From contig JAKULF010000005.1 in the NCBI GenBank assembly GCA_022661535.1, forward strand, positions 1,488,001 through 1,552,000: DNA of 64,000 nt, read 5' to 3'. This document shows, in pieces, positions 48,349 through 60,405 of this stretch (position 1 is the first letter of the stretch; every line of letters begins with the position of its first letter). The notes beneath the pieces were generated by a model. It did not search any database and was not told where the DNA came from. It was given only the letters and a program-made list of their open reading frames with translations. The DNA is from Eutypa lata. Lineage: Eukaryota > Ascomycota > Sordariomycetes > Xylariales > Diatrypaceae. The translations under genes and the position numbers were made by a program.

Positions 48349-51300
48349 ATGGGAGAGTATTCGGGCTTGCAGGATGCGTGGCGGAGCTGCAGTTACATGA
48401 GCAACGTCACAGCCGCAACAATTTTCATCAATTACTACTGGACGTCTCGGCCATCTGAACAGGGAAATATCCTAGATTGTTGTGCCGACCGAGCCAAGGC
48501 TTTCCTGCTTTACTTACTACAAAACTGTACATTAATGGGATGCTATGCCCCGAATATTTTCTATTTCAAAAATATGGATTTCAGCCTCCAGCATGAACTC
48601 GTCGAGATTTGGGAAGATGAACCTGTCACTAAGTTAAATATCGATAAAATTTTAGACAGTCTTATTGAAACTATTGAAGACCGGTACGACGACGCACTTA
48701 CGAAAGAAATAAAACAGCTTTTTCCAGTTCCTGTGACCGAGGACCAGCGGCCAGATTTTATTAAAGCTTACACAAAAGGATTCCTGAAATTTAAATCCGA
48801 GCTGCAAGACCAACTCCGTGTTTGTGCGTTGTTATTCACGGATCATATTGCTGACCACCTGTTGGCGTACGATTACAACAACGAGATATATCTTCTAAAG
48901 TGGGCAAACGAAGAATTCGATGAACAACTTAAACTAAGTCGGTATGACAACTTCATAAAAGGCTCCTAACCCGTCCGGTATCAATATAGCGAATTAACAG
49001 TTAATAGCCCATCTTTGTCATTAGCCAGAAAATCTACACATCTCATAGTAGAGGATACTACAAACCGTCCGAAGAATAGCGATATCAAGGATCCAACCCA
49101 ATCTTTGCAGAAGAAACGCACAATCCGGCGAATCTGGAATCACCTCACCATTTCGAGGGATGAAACATCAAGTAGCGAGTGGAACCGAGAACTTCTTGCC
49201 GTCATATTCAGCTCTAGGTTACACCTCGACAGAGATAAGGAAGGGCCTACAGCAAGTATCATAAACAAGGCGGTCATATCACAAGAACAATTTGTTCAGC
49301 TTTCTCACCAGGACCAAGCAGCTGCTCATCGGCGGCAGGCAGAATACCAACATCATCAGAGCTTAGTGGTTCAAACAGCGAGATTACAGCAAATACGTCA
49401 GATAATTCCCGAGATGAGTAGTGCGCAGAAGCACTCCGAGTATATCAGTGAGGTAGCAAGCTCTGATGAAGTGGTTGAAGACGGACAACCACCTCGACAT
49501 AAGTCGACAATTCAACAAGGCTGCTTGGCTGAGATTACCACAACTAAGAACAAGCCGATGGAACCTCCACCTTTGCAGTCGGAGAAGGAAACCTACCAAG
49601 CCCTGATGAGCCGTATCACTTCACTTGAAGCAGAAAACCAGAGCTTCAAAGTGAGAGGGACCCAGGCGAGGGCACAGGATTTATATTTCATTTCCAACGA
49701 TAGGAACAAACCCCCTATGGGGTATTTAGATGAGCCCACATGGTCAATTGGGCCGAATAGGAAGATCGTATTGACAGCTCACTTTCCGATCACGGATATC
49801 GTTGGCTTCCTGGCTCAGAAGCACGATATCGCCTTCGTGATAGCACGGTATTATTCGCCGCAAGATCAGGAAGACGAAGTAGCAAAGGCTTCACGAGCAA
49901 AACAAGCTCTCCCTCACCCACGACCGTCAAGTGAACACATTACTTTACATTCTAGAGACATGATCAGCGCGGCGGAGGAATTCTTTGCGAAGCAGTTAAG
50001 CTTTGCCGAGGAATTTCCAGAGTTTAATATTAGAAACCGCATCCCTGCGCCATATCTCTTTTGGTACTACTACCGATCACCTGAGCCTTTTCAAGGCATG
50101 GACACCCATCACCAGCAGCTAATGGAGCTGTTGACATCGTGGATTGAGGATAATTATGGCGAGAAATATGACCTTGTAGCTAGGCAACTGAAAAATGGAG
50201 TTATCTCTCAAGAAACCATGCCATTTCTGGTGCGACCCAGGGATGTTCTCGTCTGGGAGGACAGGCACAAATTCAAGGCGGCCGTTGCTAAATCATGGCC
50301 AATATTCTCAGCACCACCAGGCACACATATCGGCTTACGAGGTGGTCATAATGATGCAAGAGACTGGGTTAAGACGCAGACTGCTGACAAGAAGATTACA
50401 TGTATTTGGTCGGTGGATAGCTGGCACTATGAATACGACGGCCAATTCCTGCGAGAAGCAGAGCCTGTCAAGATTGTGCTCAAGTCTCATTCACCTGATG
50501 AAGAGATCCCCATCCAAAGCCTGAAGGTATACCCATTAAGGTACGCTTCAAGTAAGGTTCACGCGACTCTCGAACATCGAGGCAACACTTTTTGGAGCTG
50601 CCGTCATCAAAGACTGGTGTCGTATGAGGATGAAAATGGCTTGAATGGGGTAAGCATACTGCCCAGCTGAATGCATGACTATAAAGACGCACTTACTTAC
50701 TTGTTTGCTGCAGAGTGGCGAAAGATTTATGGTAGATTTTCAAACATACCATCAGCTCCATTGCGATTCTGTCGCCTTCAAGACGACATACTCCAGCATT
50801 GATAACCCAGACTGTGAACGCATGAGTCCGGAAAATATGGCTTCAGACCAGCCACCGTCAACGCCCGACATATATGTCTTCCCAAGCGAAATTCCTGGAT
50901 ACGATTTGAAGAACAAGAAGTGGAGTGAGCATTGAAGCATCTCTGCAAATACCTGAAGCCATAGAGTTAAGACTAACTTGCTCAGTTGATCTCAAGGTAG
51001 ATCAAATAAAAGACGTGACATGGAATAAGAAGTCGTTCGAGCATCTCGTGGTCGACAACGTAACCAAAGAGCTTGTCCAAGCTCTTGTGGTGAACCATAT
51101 AGCGGATGAGCAAGGAACTGACATAATTGAACGGAAGGGCAAAGGACTTATCATCCTACTCCATGGAGGACCGGGCACAGGCAAAACTTTCACCGCAGAA
51201 AGCGTCGCCGAGCTGGCCGAAAAGCCGTTGTTCCGTGTGACGTGTGGAGACATCGGCACAGAGCCAGAGAAAGTCGAGAAGTACCTGGAGTCCGTTCTTC

Positions 51301-51839
51301 ACCTTGGAAAAGCTTGGGATTGTGTCGTCCTAATCGATGAGGCCGAGGTGTTTCTCGAGCAGAGGAGCCTCGACAACCTTGAGCGCAACGCACTCGTCTC
51401 CGTCTTCCTGCGCGTGCTCGAGTACTATGAGGGCATCCTCATCCTGACGTCGAACCGGGTCGGAACATTCGACGAAGCTTTCAAGTCCAGGATCCTACTC
51501 TCGTTGCACTACGAGAACCTCACACGCGGCCAACGCACCAAGATCTGGAAGAACTTCCTGGTCCGGCTGAGGGAACTAGGCGGGAACACTAGCGATAAAA
51601 TCGACTTCCATGATATCGAGTGCTACATCGAGGATCTAATCAAATACGATTTGAATGGCCGCCAGATTCGAAATGTCCTCACTGCCGGGCGCCAGTACGC
51701 CAACTTCAAGAAGGAGCGCATGGCTTTCCACCACCTCAAACACGCCATCGATGTTTCTAGCAAGTTCGAAAAGTACCTTAAGACGGTACAGGAAGGATAC
51801 TCAGATGATCAGGTTATGAGGACAGAAGGGGTTAGGTGA
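48349..51839 (+). CDS. AAA+ ATPase of the fungal DUF7025 family, four exons
   Basis: Two frames separated by one TAA (48967) are in the same phase. A 48-nt intron (48942-48989: CG|GTATGA, CTAAC branch, AATATAG|C) removes the stop. Further exons are 48990-50649, 50714-50924 and 50986-51839, all GT..AG and in phase, giving 1105 residues from ATG 48349. The N-terminal 200 residues are unrecognised. Residues about 450-750 match the DUF7025 region that precedes the ATPase in these proteins (FPITDIVGFLAQKHDIAFV, then MPFLVRPRDVLVWE). The AAA core has Walker A GGPGTGKTF (about 881), Walker B CVVLIDEAEVF (about 936), sensor-1 ILTSNR and arginine-finger-like FKSRI. All catalytic motifs are intact, so it is probably an active ATPase. 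The substrate is unknown; such genes are numerous and accessory in filamentous fungi. An upstream exon cannot be excluded. Confidence 0.85.
48942..48989 (+). other. 48-nt intron hiding an in-frame stop in the AAA+ gene
   Basis: GTATGA...CTCCTAACCC...ATATAG. Removal creates CG|C (Arg) and joins KLSR to ELTVNSPS. Without it the frame ends at TAA 48967. Confidence 0.75.
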
Positions 51840-53686
51840 TGGACCAACTACAAAGTGGCAACATGTGGAACGAAACAGTTGTCCAAGAGGTCGGATTTCT
51901 AGTACTTTCTCTCTTTTCCCATTCACCCCTTTCTCCCCCTTTCCATACTGGCATTCGGGACATTTCACTAGAGGGTTTCGAGTACGTTATTCTTCTACTG
52001 TTTGATGAGTATATGAATTCTCTGACGTCTCGCCTTCTTGAGTTTCTTTTCGGTGGAGTACTCTTACTTTATTAGTATTATCTGGAGCTTTTCTATGGAC
52101 AGTTTGGGAGGCAAGCATGCACGATAATGGAATTGGATATTGTTTTCGGCCAGGGATATTTATTAGAGGCAATGGAGGCTATATTTCCTACTTATACTTA
52201 GGTCAAAAGGTCACTGCTTTCTATCTTCTGTCGAGCCCCCGGGCTACCCTCTTTCGCTCTAAATACCCCTATATCCATAGGTGTTATATGCCTAATAAAG
52301 AATCATTTGAATTATGTCCAAAATGGCAAGGATTCACCATGAACTGAAAACAACAACTCGCCCGTAACTATCTAGGCCTCTTTATTTGTCTTTGCTTTTT
52401 GCCTCGGCTCTCAGTTCAAACTTTAAAGAGTACTGCAAAGACACCCCTGATAGAATCCAGGAAAAGGCGCGCCACTAGATTAATATCAATTACCATTATT
52501 GACCAACTTTACCATTCATCTAATTGGCCATCAATGAATCGTGTTACGTGCAGTAACAGCTGTTGAAGCGCCGTGGAAGTACTCTTGAAGGGGTTGCGGT
52601 CCGCTGTCAGACCAATCATCATCCTGGGAGCAGACCGTAATAACGGTAATAACTACCATATTGTATGTGATACGATTTATTTATGTAATATTAACTATCA
52701 AAAAAGCTACCGCTGCGGACATCACCGTCGACCGAAATGTAAGTCGCGATAGAAATGAAGACGCTGCCTGGGAGAGGGCCGGAGTAGTAGGATTATCTGC
52801 CCTATACTAAGACGTCTTATTGCGCTAATATTGAAAGGGGACTCGTTGAAACTCTGTATGATGATATGATAAACTTATCCACTATTTGGGGAAACAAGTT
52901 AGAGACTCGTCACATGAGAGAAACGATCGGAACTCCGGAGTTCATATGTGTGTAATATAGAGCCTTCCGGACTCTACCCACCTAGACAAAATTCTAAATG
53001 TCATCTCTGTTTCGTAGACAACTGTATATATAGACTTTTCTAGATGTTAAAAAAAGAAAAGGGGGGGGGGGGGGCAACAACATCCTTACCCTTGCTCCCT
53101 AGCCCATTTCCAACTGGAGCTCACTGGTGAGTTCTTCATACGCTACCTTAGACCCTAGGAGAAGTACTTTACTGGTATTGAGGGCTTCCCTGGCGTATGC
53201 TTATCTTGGTTAAAGATTACTATGGCCATAATCGGATCCAATATGCCTTAGTTTCACAACGAATATGGAGGTCGAGTCCGAGTCCAATGTTCCATGACAG
53301 CATCACACCACCGCATGCTTCGTGATCATTGTAGCAAGAGCTAGCTCTTAGATAGAAAATCATCGCATTAACTGTCTACCTGTCCATCAAATCATACGTA
53401 CGATTAAGAACCCGAGCCACCACCAGCCAGGCAACCCCGCCATCTAGAGTCTTTCTAGGTCATTATAGCACGCCTTCCCCTGCTCTACCCGAGACTTGAA
53501 GGGAAAAAAAAGCCTCAGTGCTTCGTAACATGGGGATGCAAAATCCGTAGAACTCCGATGTCCCTCCGGATTTTATGTATCCTTGATGTAAAAGAGAAAG
53601 AAAAAAAGATGCTTGGAACTCCGAACGCAAAATCACAATAATACACCGAACCCCTGCGACTCCGTTCTATCCGAGGAACGCCACTG
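51840..53686. other. spacer; G14 run at 53061-53074; no gene seen
   Basis: This holds the 3' flank of the AAA+ gene and of the dehydratase gene. A G14 homopolymer follows an A-rich tract. No RNA gene or element recognised. Confidence 0.5.
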
Positions 53687-55123
53687 CTAATTCTGAACCT
53701 TCCGTTTCTTAGCAGACTGAGGCTCGTCGCGCACCTCCTCTTTATCAGAGACCACTTCGGCCTCAACGACGATAGGGAAGGGGCTCAGGACCTTGCTGAT
53801 ATCGCCCCACCACTCCTCGCCGAAACGCGTGTACCAGTCGACAGTCTTTTTCAAGCCTTGAGCAAAGGTGGTCTTCTGTTCCCAGCCCAACAGTCGAAGC
53901 TTGGTGCCGTCGACGGCGTATCGGTGATCGTTGAATGGGCGGTCCTGGGTATACTTAACCCATTGATTGAAGTCTTCCTTGTCATCACTGGGTATCTTCA
54001 CCTCCTTCAAAAGTAATCCGCATAGTTGAAGGTTAGAGATCTCGTCGTATGAGCCAACGTTATATATCTGGCCGAGATCGCCCTTGTGAAGAATCGTGTC
54101 AAATGCATCTGCCGCATCTCCTGCATACAGGTATCTTCGCGTAGGACTACCATCGCCATGGAGAATCATAGGTCTCTTCCGGTTAAGTAGACATGTGAAC
54201 TTCGGGATGATCTCTGCTCTGTCATTAGGAGGGATGATCTATGTCAATGGGAAAGGGGGGGAGGGGGTTCTTACTCTCGGGGAATTGATGAGGGCCATAA
54301 ACGTTGTTACTCCGCACGATGATGACAGGAAGCTTGAAACTCTTCATATAAGAGTTTACTAGCATCTCGGCGGCGGCTTTACTGGCAGCATAGGGATTGG
54401 TCGGGGCTAGAATGCTGGTCTCGAGTAGGTCCTCGTCATCATCCTCCACTTCACCATAGACTTCGTCGGTGGAAACGTGAATGAACCGCTTCACCCCGAC
54501 CTTTTTCGCACTCTCTAGCATGACGTGCGTGCCATATACGTTGGTGTGGGTGAATCCATAGGAGTTTCCGAAGCTCAGATCGACGTGTGACTGAGCTGCG
54601 AAGTGGAAGATAGTGTCAATGTTGTGACGTTCCATGCAGTCGACTACTTCCGAGGGATTGGTGATGTCACCATGGTAGAAGGTGAAATTACGCTTATCAT
54701 TAAGCATGCGGGTGTTGTTCAAAGATGAACAGTAATCCAACTTGTCAAAGGAGACAATGTTGTAAGCCCCGGGGTAAGTTAAGGTGAGATGTCGGACAAG
54801 CCAGCATGCACTGCAACCCAAGTCAGCCACGAGCCTGTAATGATATAAGCGCGGACACTGAAATCTTACATGAAGCCGGCTCCGCCGGTAATCATAATGT
54901 TTTTGACATCTGGTAGAGGCTCAAACTTCGTGGTCCCCGTCAATACAGGAGCGTCCTTCCAGATGCCGTAATCCTGGTAGAATCTATGTTGACGACCATT
55001 GGTGGGAGTGGCTATATGTGGACACTAGTAAGCTCGTGCTCGTGCTTGCTTCATCATTTAAACAGAGGGTGGGTCATTACCATGCACTCCGTTAGTGCCA
55101 TTTGGACGTGCCGACGCAGTCAT
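53687..55123 (-). CDS. UDP-glucose 4,6-dehydratase (RmlB-like, extended SDR)
   Basis: Four exons, 55123-55081, 55011-54870, 54810-54275 and 54213-53687, fit in phase and give 415 residues. The acceptor TTGCAG at 54811 is preferred over an earlier ATTACAG because it rebuilds GGAGFIACWLVRHLTLTYP, the Rossmann NAD motif. Other landmarks are HGDITNP, FHFAAQSHVD, the catalytic STDEVYGE (Thr-Asp-Glu), YAASKAAAEM (Tyr-x-x-x-Lys) and RSNNVYGPHQ. The Asp-Glu pair after Thr distinguishes 4,6-dehydratases from epimerases. In fungi such enzymes convert UDP-glucose to UDP-4-keto-6-deoxyglucose, en route to UDP-rhamnose; no 3,5-epimerase/4-reductase partner is visible here. The C terminus is charged and basic (AKKRKVQN). 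Substrate nucleotide is inferred from kingdom. Confidence 0.92.
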
Positions 55124-57968
55124 GGTGATATCTGAAATCCGTGATGGTGACTCCGATGATAGATTATAGATTACGGCCGATAAGTTGAGGTTAAACGAAG
55201 GAAATGCCGCAGAGTCCTGCTCTCACTTAAAAAGTCAAACACACCGGGGGCATATATCATAAGAACCGAAGGCCCTTGAAGGTTGAAATTGTAGTGTCTC
55301 GAAGAGTGTAAATGGTTCTAGACAAGGAGCGCAAAGTAGGACAGATGTCCGGATCTGCCAAAGGGAGATATGGACATGAAGACAAGACAAGATCCACTTT
55401 GCCCGACGCCGATCGAGGGAGCATTGGAAATAATAAAGGGATGCTGTTGACAAGTTGTTGACGTATCCAAGTATTTAATAATGTTAGGATGATTGTGGTA
55501 CGACAACTCAAAGTCTACAAGTCACCGGACCTTTGCATCATGAAGCAACTTTGGATTGGTGGTACAAATTCAATAAGGTTGTTTTTTTAACTGACGGCCT
55601 GGGAGGAGTGAAAGCTCTAAGCTGAACAACGGGGGTCTTAGCCTCGTCATTTAGCATTTACCGTGGCTGCTCTTGCCACCTTTCCTCGAATGAAATGAAA
55701 CTATCAACCTGAGATTTATTTAGAGGGGGAACTGGAGGGAATGGATGGAAGTGCATGTGCGACGCGGTTACTCTTTATCAAGTGATTTACGTACTGTAGA
55801 TGGATGAGATTAAACTTGATGATGTGACGTTGAAGGTCGAGATTCTACATTAACTATGTACATGGATATCAGTGCACTCAGTACTGCTTAGCGTACCACA
55901 GTACGTAACTATGCATGTATATACATCCTACAGTGGCAGGAGTGGGTACATTCGTTAGTAAAGTACTCTACCGTAGTTGTTGTAGGTACAATGCAAGTCA
56001 GACACCTACATACATACATACACACACACAATAGCCTTATCTACCCCACTTGTTTTACCGCAACATTGAATATCAAAACATGGATAAGATCCCAAAGTTG
56101 GAAGTTTGCATCTTGAATCTCGCTTATTATTGCACAAGAAACTCCAGCTTGTCATGGCTTAAGCTGATTCGTCAAGTGTCATTCTGTGAAACCTCATATG
56201 CATAAATAAGAGGGATGCTTGTAATTCACCATGGCAGTCTAGAAAGATTCCAGTTAGGTAATGTAACTGCCGACCCCTCTCTCAATGTCGCAATTACTTT
56301 GATTGGATACTACCCCAGAAAAGCAAGGCTGAGAGAGGATCCAACCATTATCGATGCAGGAACGGGTTGAAATCTGGATTGTGGCGTCGCGAAGATTCGA
56401 CCCTACATACATTAAGTACAGATATGCATGATCCCTACATACATGTAAGTATATATGCCCATGCCGTTGAAGAGATTTCAACAAGGCTAGAACCCCCCTT
56501 TATATGCTATTTCTTATTCATCCATGAGAAAAGCCATGGAGGTATCGTGAAAATGCCATGGATCCCGATTTTAAGACATGATATAATAAGCATTTAATCC
56601 AATAGACTTACTTATATTAACTTTTGCCTACACATAGTCACTCAATCCATAGTTTAAACGTGTGACGGTAACAGTTACACTGAGCCAGGCAAATAAACTT
56701 AAGGAGATGTTATACTATCAACATCACATACCTATGAGGTTAGAAGCTGTATCAGGTTCAGGATTGTGATACGGTCCAGTATACCCTAAATCACCAACAC
56801 TTAAGCTAAATGTCTGACAGCACGAGCATTCCATGCAGTTGAGTTCGCACACATTCAATATTCGCATGGTGAACCTAAGTTTAATTGTTTGAGCTGACTA
56901 CTCATTATTTGCATACAACATGAGGTTTACAGATCTGCATGTGATACCACCAATGTATCTAGGTATGTATGTAGGTATATGTAGACTTGAAGCGGGTAGC
57001 CACGCTGCCCATGCAGCTGTTGACGTCTTGTAGTGCTAACGATAGTTGTATGTTAAGTTAGTGGACAGGCAGACTATTGATAAGTTCGCCTACGATCCAC
57101 CAATCACAGCAAGATTAGGTAACTGCACCCTACTGCCTATCTAGAGCTACGACTAGAGACACATGTATGTATAGAATTTATCTCTAGAGGACTGGACTTA
57201 ACCCTTCATTCCCTCTTAGACGTGTGGAAATGCTTATGTCTCGGAAGCTTAATAACCATTGTCGACGAAAAGACAAGGGGGTCTTTCATCAATTTCGAGT
57301 TGGCGTTAAATGTCTTGGATTTCGCCAGACGATGTACCTAATACATTAGAGCACCACCATGTTGGTGGCAATGCCATGTCTGAATCTTGCGTACATGCCG
57401 TGATGAATCAACGGAAAGGGCCGCATGACCCAGACTAGTGATGACAGGTACATTAGCAGTCAGTCACCTAGCCAGCCTATTCAATTCCTGCCCCCATTGA
57501 CTTAAATCGATTTACCTTCATTCGGGGACTAAGCTTACTGGTCAAACTGGCACAGTCATTGGCAAACCCAACTCATGTTTATATCCATGAACCAGAGCAA
57601 CCATGCAAGCGTAGTACCAGCCGTATCACCACCGAAACAAACAATACTATCTCGCCGTCTTGCGTTATTGCTTGCCATTGCCTCGTGGATTCTCTAAATC
57701 ATTTTATTCCCGCTGACGTCTTATAAACGTCAGGCAAAATTGAAACTTGAGGTCTCGCTAATGATCCCGTGAGATACCAATTATCGGCCACTCCCGCCTT
57801 TGGTTCCGCCTACCGATAGAGGTTGTTACTACTGAGGATTGGTCCTCCTACACAACATTTCCTTTGAACTATTTTTACTTACCGCTCCCAAAAAACCGTC
57901 GTACTAAGAGCCCATCGTTGCACTCGTATTCCCGAATTCGATCCTTATCCGTCTCTTTTAAACCCACC
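55124..57968. other. 2.8-kb intergenic region between divergent dehydratase and transporter genes
   Basis: Promoters of both genes lie here. The middle holds TACATACA and GTAGGTA-type simple sequence. No gene, RNA or mobile element was recognised; short frames lack domains. Confidence 0.5.
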
Positions 57969-59291
57969 ATGGCAACCTCTACTGCTCGTTCCGATCATCG
58001 TAGCTCTATCGAGTTGATACGCCACGGTGATCAGGATGACATCGAGAGAGCCGGGAGCTATGACAGCGCGGAGAACGATCGCAATTCGCAAAAGACTGTA
58101 GTGGATGCCGACAATTCTACAGACGAAAATGAGGGCGACCACCTACTGGAGAAGGACCAAAGCCAGCATATGTCCCAGGCACCTCAGCCTAAAATCAGCA
58201 TGTTTTCGGCGGTGACATGGATGGTTGTCAACACCTTGGCTACGATTGGTATTGTACGGCTGGTACTTCCCATAACACGAGGAAGACGTGGCTAACCCGG
58301 TGGTTGTTAGGTATTTACCAACAAGGCGATATTTTCGTTCGAGCCATTGAAGCTAGTTCAACTGACGTTCGCCGCCTTCCACTTCTTCATCACCTGGTTG
58401 ACACTTTACACCCTATCTCGGCCGTCGTTTGCGTTGTTCGTCCCGCGTCGGACGGCCATTAAAGAGATCATTCCGCTCTCTGTTGCCATGTCTCTCAACG
58501 TCATTCTTCCGAACCTATCCCTGGCATATTCTTCCGTTACGTTCTACCAAGTGGCCCGAATCCTCCTCACGCCTGTCGTTGCCCTCATGAACTATATCTT
58601 GTACCAAGCGACGCTTCCTCGGAATGCGATCCTAGCGCTGGTCCCCGCTTGCATGGGCGTAGGCATGGTCTCCTACTACGATTCTCTCCCGACAGGCGAC
58701 GGTAAGGTCAAAACCACAAGTGGATTGGGAATGGTCTTCGCCTTCTCTGGCATCTTTGCCTCGTCCTTGTACACGGTGTGGATCGCGAGTTACCACCGGA
58801 AGTTGCAAATGTCCAGCATGCAGCTGCTTTACAACCAAGCCCCTGTCTCGGCTTTTCTGCTCCTCTATGTCATCCCATTCGTTGATGCATTCCCTAGTTG
58901 GACCGAGGTGCCTATCAACAAATGGGTATTGATCATGTTGGTATGAATCATTAGCTCACCCGACCTGATTTCATTTTGCTGACAAGTCATAGTCTGGCCT
59001 GTTCGCTAGTTTGATCAATATCTCCCAGTTCTTCATTATTGCGCAAACTGGACCAGTCTCGAGCACGGTAGTAGGGCATTTGAAAACCTGCACAATTGTT
59101 GCGCTTGGCTGGGCCACGTCGGGAAGAACTGTAGGGGATAAATCTGTTGTTGGTGTGTTTATTGCAGTTGGCGGGATCATCACGTAAGTTGACCTAAAGC
59201 AATATACTTATTGGTGAGAAAGAGCATAACTAAAAAGACATTTAGATATTCCGTTGTCATGCTCCAGCACAAGGCTCGCGGTGGGAAGTGA
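57969..59291 (+). CDS. SLC35/TPT-family nucleotide-sugar or triose-phosphate transporter
   Basis: The start ATG at 57969 has a good context (CACCATGG). Exons 57969-58253, 58311-58940, 58993-59183 and 59246-59291 join in phase (383 residues). A hydrophilic, acidic N terminus of about 80 residues is followed by roughly ten hydrophobic segments (TWMVVNTLATIGI, VFTNKAIFSF, LTFAAFHFFITWLTLYTL, SVAMSLNVILPNLSLAY, FYQVARILLTPVVALMNYIL and others). The motif NxSLxY...FYQVxRxLLTP with a late VVGHLKTCTIVALGW is typical of SLC35E/triose-phosphate-translocator-like proteins of the Golgi or ER. The tail ends ARGGK. The neighbouring nucleotide-sugar dehydratase, transcribed divergently, suggests but does not prove a UDP-sugar substrate. 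Confidence 0.9.
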
Positions 59292-60405
59292 AATGCCCAG
59301 AGGGTACGAGATGGACTTGGATGGAAAATGATCTTTTAACAGTTTTTACTAGTGCTTCAAGTTAGCCGGCTCTTGGTACGCCTCGACGGAAAATCTATTG
59401 CTGTTTGCGAGGAGATCTGGGGATGTCGGCCGTAGCAAACAGACAGACGCACAGAGTGCAAGACTGTTATGTGTTTACTGCAGAGGTGAATGAATGGTTT
59501 GATTCTAGTACCCCCGTTGACAAAAACGTATTATTATGATAATCCTTGAATAAGCAAAATATATGATACCACTTTCTTTGCTATAATGAAGTTGTTTGTT
59601 ATCGTTAAGCAAACTTAATAATGCAGGTATGTTTGCGTATTAGATAGTTATTCAAAGGCTAAAATAGGGGCAAGGCTGGTCAGGGATTAGATTAAGTACC
59701 AGAAGTATTTAGCCACAAAGCACTGATTAAGTAAACCTATGAGATGTGGCGTTAACGAAGAGACGTACCTATTGACCCCACTCCCTGCTTCCCTGCTACA
59801 GATCTCAAATAACCATGGGAAGTCCGAGCGTCATGCTTCGTCATTGGGAGCTCCCACTTGGGCAGCCAGGCAGGGCAGCTTACTTAACAACCAGAGGTAT
59901 TAGCGTACCCAAGCCTACTACGTAGAGACCCCCCAAGGCTCCGAAATAGTTAGATCCACCTCTCTGAACGTGAAGCTATCAAACACCAAGTCCAATACTA
60001 CCCATTTCATCACCTCACTTATTGGCGCCTATCTTTAGTCGATGACTATCTAATACCTTTCAAGCTGCTATAACTTTGACGATAACTTTGATTCAATCAT
60101 CCATTTTCTGCGAGCCTGTAGAAATTCTTACTATTGACGAAAGATAACCTTTAGTATTCTCCCCACCCCCGCCTCCGCCTCGTCCGGTTGTTGTCCTCGT
60201 CGTCGTTGACCTCGTCCCTATCATCCCTTAATATTTTTATTGTCATACGTATGTCGCAGTGGAAGAACACTACTGCGTGGAAGACAATCGCGACTTGACT
60301 CATTTCTCGCTTATTCGAGTTGCGAAATAGAAACAATCGGTCGGCTATAATTCACATAGAATCTACAACTTTATCACGCGCATCACCGCGGATACCGTGA
60401 GCAAG
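59292..60405. other. spacer and 5' region of SNX41
   Basis: No gene seen. The last 300 bp contain a long pyrimidine-rich stretch before the SNX41 ATG. Confidence 0.5.
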
